Assembly (NCBI GenBank): GCA_934402395.1
Contig: CAKRTQ010000017.1
Location: forward strand, 1 to 53,888
DNA length: 53,888 nucleotides
Direction of reading: 5' to 3'
Source of the DNA: an uncultured Eubacteriales bacterium
Lineage (GTDB): Bacteria; Bacillota; Clostridia; Oscillospirales; CAG-272
Part shown: positions 26,514-34,479 of the stretch, piece by piece
How the letters are laid out: each line of letters begins with the position of its first letter
Position numbering within the stretch: the stretch's first letter is position 1
Translations under genes and position numbers: made by a program
The notes under the pieces: generated by a model
The model's database searches: none
Seen by the model: only the letters and a program-made list of their open reading frames with translations
Told to the model about the DNA's origin: nothing

Positions 26514-27332
26514 TCATTCATTCGGCAATCCGAACAGCTCTTTGGCATTTTTGCACGTCATCTCTGCGGCATCGCGCTGAGAAAGCCCCAGCACTTCGCC
26601 TATCATTCCGGCAGTGTATGCGGCATATGCCGAATAATTCAGCCTGCCGCGGAACGGTTCGGGAGCAAGGTACGGGCAGTCGGTCTCAACAAGTATACGA
26701 TCGCGCGGGACCTCCTCGACGACCGAGCGGACGTGCCGCGCGTTTTTAAAGGTCACGGTGCCCGAAAACGAGATGTAAAAGCCGCGCCGGCAAAGCTCAA
26801 GTGCCATCTCCGCACTGCCGGAGTAGCTGTGGAACACCCCTCTCACGCCGGGGTGCCGCAGTACCGCTTCAAAGCAGTCGCCGTGCGCCTCGCGGTCGTG
26901 GATAATTACGGGAATATCCGCATCGCGCGCCAGTGCGAGCTGAGCGTCAAAATATTTTGCCTGGAGTTCCCGGTCATACGGCTGCCAGTGGTAGTCAAGA
27001 CCTATCTCGCCGAGAGCGACGATCCCGTCCTCTTTTCTTTTGCCGAGCAGCTCTGAGAGTGCCGACATTTCCTCGTCAAACCCTCCGGACATACCGATGT
27101 CCGACGGGTGTATTCCGACCGCCGCATACATAAGCGGATAATTTTTCGCCTGCATCACGGCGCGGCGGGAGTTATCAAGGTTCGTTCCGACATTTATGAT
27201 CCCTGCCATACCGTCCGCAAAGCACTTGCGTATCGCGGCATCGGCACCGCCCTCGAATTCGGCGGCAAAGCGTTCGTCGGTGTAGTGCGCGTGCGTATCA
27301 AACACGCCGCGCGGGGAAAGTTTATCCCCCAT
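26514..27332 (-). CDS. tatD: TatD-family metal-dependent hydrolase (DNase-like)
   Basis: A TIM-barrel metal-dependent hydrolase of 272 residues, likely a 3'-5' exonuclease or DNase by family. Metal ligands appear in order: HxH in FDTHAHYTDERF, Glu in ALGEIGLDYHW, His in PVIIHDREAH, His in GVFHSYSG, and Asp in LVETDCPYLAPEPFRG. The start lies two bases after the metG stop, and its ribosome-binding site is within the metG 3' end, so translation is probably coupled. The metG-tatD pair is a frequent arrangement in Firmicutes. Confidence 0.93.
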   Translation of the reverse strand: MGDKLSPRGVFDTHAHYTDERFAAEFEGGADAAIRKCFADGMAGIINVGTNLDNSRRAVMQAKNYPLMYAAVGIHPSDIGMSGGFDEEMSALSELLGKRKEDGIVALGEIGLDYHWQPYDRELQAKYFDAQLALARDADIPVIIHDREAHGDCFEAVLRHPGVRGVFHSYSGSAEMALELCRRGFYISFSGTVTFKNARHVRSVVEEVPRDRILVETDCPYLAPEPFRGRLNYSAYAAYTAGMIGEVLGLSQRDAAEMTCKNAKELFGLPNE

Positions 27333-27334
27333 TT

Positions 27335-29305
27335 TTATCTCACTCTCTCGCCGAGGGGCGTTGCGGGATCAAGGAACACCACTCTTACTTCATCCTCACC
27401 GGATGCAAGCAACATTCCCTCGGACTGCACTCCGCAAAGCGTGGCGGGCGCGAGGTTGGCGACAACTATAACCTTTTTGCCGATGAGCTGTTCGGGCTTA
27501 TAGAACTTTGCAATGCCGGATACTATCTGACACGTCTCGTATCCGAGGTCAACGGTAAGCTTGAGCAGCTTTTTGGCTTTCGGAACAGGCTCGCAGGTCT
27601 TTATCTCCGCCGTGCGCAGCTCGACCTTCATAAAGTCCTCGTATCCGATAACGGCGCAGCCCTCGGGCTTTTCGGGCTTCTTCTCCGCAGCCTCGGCTGC
27701 CTTGTGCGCCGCTTCGATCTCCGCATAGATCGTCTCAAGCGTCTTCTTTTCATCTATACGGGCAAAAAGCACGCGCGTATCGTTAACGCTCTCACCGGGC
27801 TTCATTCCATCGAAGCGCTCGGCCGTGCCTATCGAATCAAGCGAGGTCTCGGCGGTCCCGAGTTCCGAATATATCTCCTCAGCCGACGCCGGGATGATCG
27901 GTTCGAGCATGACGGCAGCCCATCTTATGGCTTCGGTGAGATCGTAGAGCACCGTTCCGAGGCGCTCGCGCGATGCTTCGTCGCGTGCAAGGACCCACGG
28001 CTGTGTCTCGTCGATGAATTTGTTCGCACGGCGCAGAAGCGTGAGTATCGCCTCTACCGCGTCGGCAATGCGGAAGCCCTCCATTGCCTCGCGGTAATCG
28101 CCGACGGAAGCAATGGCGGTCGCAATGAGGTCGCGGTCAAGCTCGTCGCGGCAGACTGGAGCGGCAATTACTTTGTCAAAATACTTTTTCTGCATATCGA
28201 GCGTGCGCTTTACAAGGTTGCCGAGGTTGTTTACAAGATCGGTGTTGTAGCGCGCCAGCACGCTCTCCCATGTGATCGAACCGTCGGAGCCGTAGGGCAT
28301 CTCGGCAAGAGCGTAGTATCTCACGCCGTCAACGCCAACATACTCGGAAAGCTTGTCGGCATACACAACGTTGCCCTTGGATTTCGACATTTTACCGGTG
28401 CCGAAGTTGAACCACGGATGCCCGAATATCTTCTTTGGCAGCGGAAGACCCAGCGCCATAAGGAATATCGGCCAGTAAACGCCGTGGAATCTCATGATAT
28501 CCTTACCGATGATATGGACCGATGCGGGCCACAGCTCGCGGAAGCGTTCGGACTGTTCTTCGTAGCTCTTGTCGGGGTCGTAGCCGATGGCGGTTATATA
28601 GTTTGTGAGCGCATCGAGCCAGACGTAAACAACGTGGCGTGGGTCGGACGGCACCTTTATTCCCCATGTAAAGGATGTGCGGGAGAGGCAGAGGTCCTGA
28701 AGCCCCGGGAGCAGGAAGTTGTTGAGCATTTCTTTTTTGCGCGACTCGGGCTCAATGAACTCGGGATGCGTATTGATATACTCTATGAGGGCAGGCGCGT
28801 ATTTCTTCATATCAAAGAAATATGCTTCCTCGCAGGCACGTGTAACGGGCGCGCCGCAGTCGGGGCACTTGCCGTCAACGACCTGTGTCTCGGTGTAGAA
28901 GGATTCGCAGGGCTTGCAGTACCAGCCCTCGTATTTTCCCTTGTAGATATCGCCCTGGCGGAGGAATCTTTCAAATATCTTCTGTACCGTTTTTACGTGG
29001 CAGTCCTCGGTCGTGCGGATGAAACGGTCGTATTTAACATTCATAAGGTCCCATACGCCGCGTATCTCGCCCGCGATCTTATCAACATATGTCTGAGGCT
29101 CCATACCGGCTTTTTCGGCGTAATCCTGTATCTTCTGACCGTGTTCATCGGCACCGGTGCAGAGATATACGTCATACCCCGCCTTGCGGCGGTAACGCGC
29201 AAGTGCGTCAGCCATGATAGCGTCATAGGTATTGCCGATGTGCGGCTTTGCCGATGCATAGGCAATAGCGGTAGTAATGTAATAGCTGTTCTTGTTCTCG
29301 TTCAT
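27335..29305 (-). CDS. metG: Methionyl-tRNA synthetase
   Basis: Charges tRNA-Met with methionine. The 656-residue class I synthetase has the HIGH-type motif in AKPHIGNTYDAIMADAL, the zinc-binding knot (CKPCESF...CPDCGAPV), the KMSKS loop in KMSKSKGNVVYADKL, the anticodon-binding helices, and a C-terminal EMAPII/Trbp111-like tRNA-binding domain (MKVELRTAEI...GVQSEGMLLAS), giving the dimeric long form. It is followed after two bases by tatD. The 139 bases upstream contain two short hairpins (GGCA...TGCC and GATC...GATC) but no recognisable T-box. Confidence 0.97.
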   Translation of the reverse strand: MNENKNSYYITTAIAYASAKPHIGNTYDAIMADALARYRRKAGYDVYLCTGADEHGQKIQDYAEKAGMEPQTYVDKIAGEIRGVWDLMNVKYDRFIRTTEDCHVKTVQKIFERFLRQGDIYKGKYEGWYCKPCESFYTETQVVDGKCPDCGAPVTRACEEAYFFDMKKYAPALIEYINTHPEFIEPESRKKEMLNNFLLPGLQDLCLSRTSFTWGIKVPSDPRHVVYVWLDALTNYITAIGYDPDKSYEEQSERFRELWPASVHIIGKDIMRFHGVYWPIFLMALGLPLPKKIFGHPWFNFGTGKMSKSKGNVVYADKLSEYVGVDGVRYYALAEMPYGSDGSITWESVLARYNTDLVNNLGNLVKRTLDMQKKYFDKVIAAPVCRDELDRDLIATAIASVGDYREAMEGFRIADAVEAILTLLRRANKFIDETQPWVLARDEASRERLGTVLYDLTEAIRWAAVMLEPIIPASAEEIYSELGTAETSLDSIGTAERFDGMKPGESVNDTRVLFARIDEKKTLETIYAEIEAAHKAAEAAEKKPEKPEGCAVIGYEDFMKVELRTAEIKTCEPVPKAKKLLKLTVDLGYETCQIVSGIAKFYKPEQLIGKKVIVVANLAPATLCGVQSEGMLLASGEDEVRVVFLDPATPLGERVR

Positions 29306-29444
29306 TGGTTATTTTCATTCCTTTCTTTGCATTTGTGCCGCTTTTCTATTTTTTTAAATCCAGATCATAACTTACGATCCCGAAGGCACAAGTGCTGCCT
29401 GCAAACAACTTTCATTCAGGTATGCTTTTATTTTGTTTTCAAGC

Positions 29445-30227
29445 TTATATCATTTCAGTTGATACGGATAGTATTTTATCGTTTTCGGCGTTCGGCACAG
29501 CGGCGTCGCCGCATTCGGTCATTACCGTTCTTACGGCAAAAAGCGGTATCGTATGAAACACAAAAAGTGTCAGGACAGACGCAACCGACAGGAGACAGAG
29601 CGGGATCCCGCGCAGCGCAACCGCCGCATATATACGCCTTTGGCGGAATGTCCGCTCAAAAATGTTGCCGCCCCCGGAGCGCGGCGCACCGAATCCGTCC
29701 GTCATAAGCCTGTGAGCCGCCACGGAAAGAACGCGCGCATACCTCATCCAAAGAAGCGCCGCCGGTATTGAAAGCCACAGCCGCCATGACATTCCCGTTG
29801 TTGCCGCAAAATAAACCGCAGGCAGGACGGGCATCACCCAGCGCAAAACGACCAGAAGCATACCCGCGCACGCGGCAAGCCACGCACCGGGCGACGAATA
29901 CGGCTCAAAAAGCAGCCACAGCCCGGCAGACGAAGTGAAGGCAGCCGACTTTGCCATTCTCATGAACCCCGCAAGCATTGGCGACAACAAAAGAAATGCC
30001 ACGCACCACGTGGCGGGCATGAGCCACGGAGGTTCTTCGCTTATTCCGTATGCCGCCGCACAAATAGCGTTCGGGATCAGAAGCACGGCAGCGGCTCCCG
30101 TCATGCAGAAGACCGTACCAAGCGTCATTGACAGCCGCACCCCTGGCGCACCGAGTACATCAAGCGACCGCCTGCATATGCTTCGGGCGGCATTGCGCGC
30201 CGCGGCGCGCGTTATGCGGCTGCTCAC
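29445..30227 (-). CDS. Multi-pass membrane protein, unknown function
   Basis: A 260-residue protein with about five strongly hydrophobic segments: near 32-60, 68-90, 108-150, 155-172 and 205-232. The N-terminus is Arg/Ala-rich and probably cytoplasmic. A central stretch (RLMTDGFGAPRSGGGNIFERTF) looks like a cytoplasmic loop. I do not recognise the family. Its GTG start overlaps the nagA stop by four bases (GTGA), a classic sign of translational coupling, so it may work with amino-sugar metabolism or wall recycling, but that is only context. Confidence 0.65.
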   Translation of the reverse strand: MSSRITRAAARNAARSICRRSLDVLGAPGVRLSMTLGTVFCMTGAAAVLLIPNAICAAAYGISEEPPWLMPATWCVAFLLLSPMLAGFMRMAKSAAFTSSAGLWLLFEPYSSPGAWLAACAGMLLVVLRWVMPVLPAVYFAATTGMSWRLWLSIPAALLWMRYARVLSVAAHRLMTDGFGAPRSGGGNIFERTFRQRRIYAAVALRGIPLCLLSVASVLTLFVFHTIPLFAVRTVMTECGDAAVPNAENDKILSVSTEMI

Positions 30228-31405
30228 GCGATCTCCCTGCCGCCCACAAAAACGCGGGAGATGTCTATTTTCTTTTCGCCCTCGTCAACGCGGCAGAAAA
30301 GCAGATCGGCGGCAGCGCCGGGTGCTATAACGCCGACCTCCCCCTCAAGTCCGACCTCGGCTGCGGGATTCTGAGTCGCAGCTGTCACGGCATCAGATAT
30401 CGGTATATCGCAGAAACGCGCCAGATTTTCGACAGCGCGGTGCAGATCAAGCGTGCTGCCGGCAAGTGCGCCGTCCGGCGTGCGCGCTATACCGTCCTTT
30501 ACATGCGCCGGCGTTCCCGCTATCATATATTCGCCGTCAGGCGCACCCGCCGCCGCCATTGAATCGCTTATCAGCACAAGACGGTCGATCCCTATGCATT
30601 CAAGTGTGAAGTTTACCATGTGCGGAGCAATGTGAAGTCCGTCGCATATCAGCTCGCAGAAGCCTCCGCTCATCAGCGCGGCAGCAGCCGCACCGCCCTC
30701 GCGGTGGTGTATCTGCGGCATTGCGTTGTAAAGATGCGTAAAGCTCACGCCGTATTTTTCCCACGCCGAATATGCCTCATCGTATGTGGCGTCGGTGTGC
30801 CCGAGTCCGAGCGTAGCTCCGAGCTCGCGTGCGCGGCGGGCGAAAGCATCGCCGTCAAGCTCAAGCGCCGCCGTGATATGCACAGGCAGTCCCGATGCCC
30901 CGATAAAACCGTCAAGCTCGGCGGGATCGAGCGCCGAAAGATATTCGGGATTGTGCGCTCCGCGCCGCCGGGGATTCAGATATCTCCCTTCCAGATGAAC
31001 TCCGAGAAAACGCGCGCCTCCGCCCGTTCCCTTGAGGGATGCTATAAGCTCTGCCTGGCTGCAAAGCTCGTTGAGCGGAGCCGAGGCAAGCGTGGGAAAA
31101 AGCGATGTCACACCGGCGCGCGCATAGGACGCCGCGGCGCGGCGCATACCTGCCGTATCCGAGAAATTAAAATCCTCGCATACTCTGCCGTGCGTATGTA
31201 CATCTACAAATCCCGGCAAAAGGTGGCAGCCGCCGGCGTCAATACGCAGGTCAGGCATTGGCAGATGTGCATATGCGTGCCTTGACTCCGGCAACACGTC
31301 TATTATTCTGCCGTCTCCGCCCGCTTCGCCTATAAGCAGCGCACCTTCAAAAAATGACCGCGTGGGAGAATTGTATATCAGTGCATTCTGGATCAAAATA
31401 CGCAT
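30224..31405 (-). CDS. nagA: N-acetylglucosamine-6-phosphate deacetylase
   Basis: NagA deacetylates GlcNAc-6-phosphate to glucosamine-6-phosphate, feeding amino sugars from wall recycling or diet into glycolysis or peptidoglycan. The 393-residue amidohydrolase has LLPGFVDVHTHG (metal HxH), LGVHLEGRYLNPRRRGAHN with the Glu ligand, SFTHLYNAMPQIHHREGG, LICDGLHIAPHM, and the catalytic Asp in LISDSMAAAG. GGAGG precedes the ATG. It follows the SIMPL gene by 47 bases on the same strand with no terminator between them. Confidence 0.95.
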   Translation of the reverse strand: MRILIQNALIYNSPTRSFFEGALLIGEAGGDGRIIDVLPESRHAYAHLPMPDLRIDAGGCHLLPGFVDVHTHGRVCEDFNFSDTAGMRRAAASYARAGVTSLFPTLASAPLNELCSQAELIASLKGTGGGARFLGVHLEGRYLNPRRRGAHNPEYLSALDPAELDGFIGASGLPVHITAALELDGDAFARRARELGATLGLGHTDATYDEAYSAWEKYGVSFTHLYNAMPQIHHREGGAAAAALMSGGFCELICDGLHIAPHMVNFTLECIGIDRLVLISDSMAAAGAPDGEYMIAGTPAHVKDGIARTPDGALAGSTLDLHRAVENLARFCDIPISDAVTAATQNPAAEVGLEGEVGVIAPGAAADLLFCRVDEGEKKIDISRVFVGGREIA

Positions 31406-31452
31406 CGGAAATGCCCTCCGGGTTCAAAAAAATCTATTGATGATCTGTCGGG

Positions 31453-32109
31453 TCAGTCAACTATCTGCCACACGACGGAAACCGTGTCGGATATTTTTAC
31501 ATCCTCCGGTGTGATGTCGGGAGCTGCGCACTCGTTGGCGCACTTTGCAAGCATCATACCGCCGAGCGGACGTACCGACATATCGGGAACATCTCCGTCG
31601 GAAACTATGTTCTGAGCCACAAGTATGCCGCGCATACCGGCGGCTTTTGCAAGACGCTCCGCCTTGAGTTTTGAGTCTGCGACCGCACGGTCGAGCAGCT
31701 CAAGGCGCGCTGTCTCGCGGTCACGCACGGTGTATTCTATTCTGAATTCCGGCACTGCCGAACAGCCGGAGATCGCCGTAAGCACGCGACCGAGCAAGGC
31801 GTTATCCGCATCAAATTCCACGTGGAGCTCCTGTCTGAAGCCGTAGCCGACAAAAACACGCTTGTAGTTTCCTTCATCATCGCGGCGGTTTTCATATTCG
31901 GAGCTGATATTGAAGCTTGAGGTTTTTACAGCCTTTTCGTCAAAGCCGATGCTGCGGAAGCATCCGCACAGCGCGCTGCTCTGTTCAGCCGAAAGCAGCA
32001 TCGTCTCATCATATTCGCGTCTTGTACCGGATATCGTCATTTCAAGGCGGATAAGATCCGGCTTAAGGGACAAAGACCCGGTCCCGGCTGTTCTGATAGT
32101 TTTTGCCAT
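31453..32109 (-). CDS. SIMPL (DUF541) domain protein
   Basis: A 218-residue protein with the SIMPL/DUF541 fold: the N-terminal strand RTAGTGSLSLKPDLIRLEMT, the helix AEQSSALCGCFRSIGFDEKAV, the strand KTSSFNISSEYE, and a long helix with AVADSKLKAERLAKAAGM. Most relatives are exported, but no signal peptide is visible here, so this copy may be cytoplasmic. The function of the family is unclear; some members bind signalling proteins or respond to oxidative stress. AAAGGA lies before the ATG, and the promoter is at 32174-32202. It is probably the first gene of a SIMPL-nagA-membrane protein unit. Confidence 0.85.
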   Translation of the reverse strand: MAKTIRTAGTGSLSLKPDLIRLEMTISGTRREYDETMLLSAEQSSALCGCFRSIGFDEKAVKTSSFNISSEYENRRDDEGNYKRVFVGYGFRQELHVEFDADNALLGRVLTAISGCSAVPEFRIEYTVRDRETARLELLDRAVADSKLKAERLAKAAGMRGILVAQNIVSDGDVPDMSVRPLGGMMLAKCANECAAPDITPEDVKISDTVSVVWQIVD

Positions 32110-32173
32110 GTTTTGTTTTCATCCTTTCCATCCGCATACGGTGCGGTGCTGCAATAGATTATTCTAACATTAT

Positions 32174-32202
32174 ATTATAATGCAAAACACAGCCGAAAGC
32201 AA
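32174..32202 (-). promoter_or_regulatory. Promoter for the SIMPL-nagA unit
   Basis: Minus strand: TTGCTT (32202-32197) and TATAAT (32179-32174) with a 17-base spacer, 65 bases before the SIMPL start codon. Confidence 0.65.
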
Positions 32203-32340
32203 GTTTTTTTTTGAATTTCATTGTTTTTTTGCCCGCAAACAGCCAAAAATGCGCGCCGGATGCATCCGACGCGCATAAAACTCACCCGCGAGACATAGAT
32301 ATTCTCTGTAACGGACACGAAAAACGAAAAGGAGACCGTC

Positions 32341-32841
32341 ATGAAAAGAGCTTTCTCGCGCCCCACGGCAGTCCTGCTGCTCGCGGCGATGCTGCTTTTT
32401 CCGGTCGGATGCCGCCGGAGTACCGACGTGTGCGACATACTTTCCGCCGCGTTGGCATCGCAGACAGAGGTACCGACGGGAACGGTCTATTCATCCCGCG
32501 CCGAAGCGGGCGTCCCCGATGCGCTCGACAGCGACCTTGCCGCCGTGCTGTGGGGCAACGGCGCGCCGCATCCGGCATACGGACTGACCAACTCTGCCGC
32601 CATATATCTTACCGTACGCGAGCTGCCGTTTGAAATGGCAGTGCTTGAATGCGCCTCGACCGACTCGGCATCAGATGTGGCAATGATGTGCTGCGAACGC
32701 GCCGATCTGCTCTCACGTACATATGGCGGCGGAAAAGCAGCATTCTCGGTAATGATATACGGAAGGTATGTCGTAGCGGTAATGTGCGCCGACAACGAGG
32801 CTGCGCAGAAAGCGGCAGCCGACGTTATCGGAAAAGGGTGA
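32341..32841 (+). CDS. DUF4358-like lipoprotein
   Basis: A 166-residue predicted lipoprotein with signal MKRAFSRPTAVLLLAAMLLF and a Cys in PVGCRRS near residue 24. The mature part resembles DUF4358: a short tyrosine-containing segment, then AIYLTVRELPFEMAVLEC, a helix around VAMMCCERADLLS, and the final GRYVVAVMCADNEAA helix. The function is unknown; such proteins are common beside spore-coat or germination genes in Clostridia, and SpoVAC lies convergent here. AAGGAG lies six bases before the ATG. Its last 17 bases overlap the 3' end of the convergent spoVAC gene. Confidence 0.7.
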   Translation: MKRAFSRPTAVLLLAAMLLFPVGCRRSTDVCDILSAALASQTEVPTGTVYSSRAEAGVPDALDSDLAAVLWGNGAPHPAYGLTNSAAIYLTVRELPFEMAVLECASTDSASDVAMMCCERADLLSRTYGGGKAAFSVMIYGRYVVAVMCADNEAAQKAAADVIGKG

Positions 32842-33271
32842 CTATCCAGTATATAACGCCGCATACCGCGCCCGACAGCGTTCCGTACAGAAGGACCGGT
32901 CCCGCAACGGTAAATATTTTTGCGCCAAGACCCAGCACAAATCCTTCGTCGCGGCTGTCTATCGCCGAGGACACGACAGAATTGGCAAAACCCGTGATCG
33001 GCACGAGCGTCCCAGCGCCCGCGACCTTGGCAATATTGTCAAAAACGCCCGCTGCGGTAAGCACTGCCGCAACAAAGATCAGGGTAACAGAGGTCAGAAG
33101 CCCCGCGTCATCCTTTTCCATTCCTATTGCGGTCCAGAGATGCGTAAGCGCTTCCGCCACAGCACATATCAGCCCGCCGAACAGGAACGCCATGAGAGAA
33201 TTGTACATCACCCTGCTTTTCGGCGCGTGCGCATCGGCATATTTTTTGTATTTTTCACTTCCTATATTCAT
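32825..33271 (-). CDS. spoVAC: Stage V sporulation protein AC (SpoVAC)
   Basis: An integral membrane protein of 148 residues belonging to the SpoVA channel that moves calcium dipicolinate into the forespore and out at germination. SpoVAC hallmarks are visible: YADAHAPKSRVMYNSLMAFL near the N-terminus, FGGLICAVAEALTHLW, then TLVPITGFANSVVSSAIDSR and EGFVLGLGAKIFTVAGPVL. Three or four hydrophobic helices fit the family. It is 51 bases downstream of the helical protein gene on the same strand. Its usual partners spoVAD and spoVAE do not follow; the next gene is a convergent lipoprotein. Confidence 0.88.
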   Translation of the reverse strand: MNIGSEKYKKYADAHAPKSRVMYNSLMAFLFGGLICAVAEALTHLWTAIGMEKDDAGLLTSVTLIFVAAVLTAAGVFDNIAKVAGAGTLVPITGFANSVVSSAIDSRDEGFVLGLGAKIFTVAGPVLLYGTLSGAVCGVIYWIVTLFR

Positions 33272-33322
33272 CTGCTCTTCCCTTCTTTATCACGGCTCAC
33301 GTGCCGGCGCATCCGGCGCGGA

Positions 33323-33772
33323 TCAGAGAAATGCCTTCAGCTTTTCGGCGGAATTCTCCTCAAATCTCACCGTCTCGCGTGCCAGCGACACAGCCTCGCC
33401 GTCCGGCTCGGCGGCACGCTCTTCCGCGCTTATTGCGCGGCGCAGATCGGTAACGCCCATACTCGCGCCCTGAATCATCATTTCGGCAATGTGCGAGGCG
33501 GATGAGTCGGTCATTGTATTCACAGCCATGCTCATTTTTACCGCCGCCTTCGCCAACGCGCCCTCCTCCTTCGGCTCCTCGCCGCGATCGCGCGACAGCT
33601 TTGCCGCGCGGGAGGCAAGCTCCTCGTAACGGTCAAGCTCGGATGTCATCTCAACTCTCAGCTTATCGTCATTCACGTGACCGATAAGATCGGTTATCGA
33701 ATCGGCTCCCATTTTTGTATTCTTGTAGATCTCGGCGGCAAGCGACTTGCCGCCCTCTTTTTTATCAGACAT
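33323..33772 (-). CDS. Conserved clostridial helical-bundle protein, unknown function
   Basis: A 149-residue soluble protein, almost wholly helical by composition, beginning MSDKKEGGKSLAAEIYKNT. Long amphipathic helices (GADSITDLIGHVNDDKLRVE, then ELDRYEELASRAAKLSRDRG, then a Met-rich segment near AVKMSMAVNTMTDSSASHIA) suggest a four-helix, ferritin-like bundle, but I see no clear metal-binding ExxH pair. I recall similar proteins in other Clostridia without assigned function. I chose ATG 33772, with AGGAGG eight bases upstream. It directly precedes spoVAC, so a sporulation link is possible. Confidence 0.6.
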   Translation of the reverse strand: MSDKKEGGKSLAAEIYKNTKMGADSITDLIGHVNDDKLRVEMTSELDRYEELASRAAKLSRDRGEEPKEEGALAKAAVKMSMAVNTMTDSSASHIAEMMIQGASMGVTDLRRAISAEERAAEPDGEAVSLARETVRFEENSAEKLKAFL

Positions 33773-33893
33773 TAAAAAATCCTCCTGTTGGATCACGGCC
33801 AAAACCGCCGGTGTACTTCCAGTATTCCCGCCACAAAGAAAAATATACCCCCTACGTCACGAGCTCAATTAACCGATTGTTTTCAAAATACGC

Positions 33894-33923
33894 TTCAAAT
33901 ACCCACAAAAATTATAGTATAGT
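33894..33923 (+). promoter_or_regulatory. Candidate promoter and operator for the Rrf2 regulator gene
   Basis: TTCAAA at 33894-33899 and TATAGT at 33918-33923 with an 18-base spacer. Just downstream, GGTAGGAAT at 33929-33937 repeats the word GGTAGGAA that lies between the boxes of the iscS promoter, so the regulator may control both itself and the cysteine desulfurase. Confidence 0.45.
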
Positions 33924-33957
33924 ATTACGGTAGGAATTTGAATCGAGGTTTAATGCT

Positions 33958-34371
33958 ATGCTTGTTTCAACAAAGGGAAGATACGCTCTGCGCGTTATGC
34001 TCGAGCTTGCCGAACGACCGGAAGGCGAATACGCCGCGCTCGGAACCATTGCCACCGACCAGGGAATATCGGAGAAATATCTTGAAAGCATCATATCGGT
34101 GCTTTCCAAAGCGGGGCTTGTGGATGCTCTGCGCGGCAAGGGAGGCGGATACCGCCTCAACAGACCAGCCGCTTCATATTCCGTAGGCGAGATCCTGCGG
34201 ATGACAGAGGGGACCCTTGCGCCGGTCTCCTGCCTTGAGTGTTCCCCCAACAAATGCGACAGAGCGGGCGGATGCCGGACACTGCCGATGTGGGAAAAGC
34301 TTGACAAGCTTATAAACGGGTATCTTGACAGCGTGACGCTTGCCGACCTTCTTGATGATAAAAAAATATGA
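33958..34371 (+). CDS. Rrf2-family transcriptional regulator (IscR-like)
   Basis: A winged-helix Rrf2 regulator of 137 residues. The N-terminus MLVSTKGRYALRVMLELAER, the recognition region QGISEKYLESIISVLSKAGL and the wing RGKGGGYRLNRP are standard. A cysteine cluster at about residues 92, 95, 100 and 106 (CLEC, KC, GC) could hold an Fe-S cluster, as in IscR. It lies just upstream of iscS and iscU and probably senses Fe-S status and represses the operon. The ATG has a GAGG nine bases upstream. Control of iscS is inferred from position and the shared operator-like word. Confidence 0.9.
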   Translation: MLVSTKGRYALRVMLELAERPEGEYAALGTIATDQGISEKYLESIISVLSKAGLVDALRGKGGGYRLNRPAASYSVGEILRMTEGTLAPVSCLECSPNKCDRAGGCRTLPMWEKLDKLINGYLDSVTLADLLDDKKI

Positions 34372-34400
34372 TCATCCGCAAGAAAAAAACGATAATCCTA

Positions 34401-34429
34401 TTGACAAGGTAGGAAATCAGTGCTATAAT
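34401..34429 (+). promoter_or_regulatory. Consensus promoter of iscS-iscU with overlapping operator-like site
   Basis: TTGACA at 34401-34406 and TATAAT at 34424-34429, spacer 17. Inside the spacer lies GGTAGGAA (34408-34415), and TCCTA just upstream forms a small inverted repeat with TAGGA. A repressor bound here would block the polymerase directly. Confidence 0.75.
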
Positions 34430-34479
34430 ACAATCAACCTACAAGAAAAGTGGGTATTGATCATTGGGAGAAAACAAAA

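Noticed and set aside
29306..29444. T-box leader for metG
   Set aside because: No T-box consensus or specifier hairpin was seen.
27704..29707. A 667-codon plus-strand frame
   Set aside because: It is the antisense shadow of metG, caused by biased third positions.
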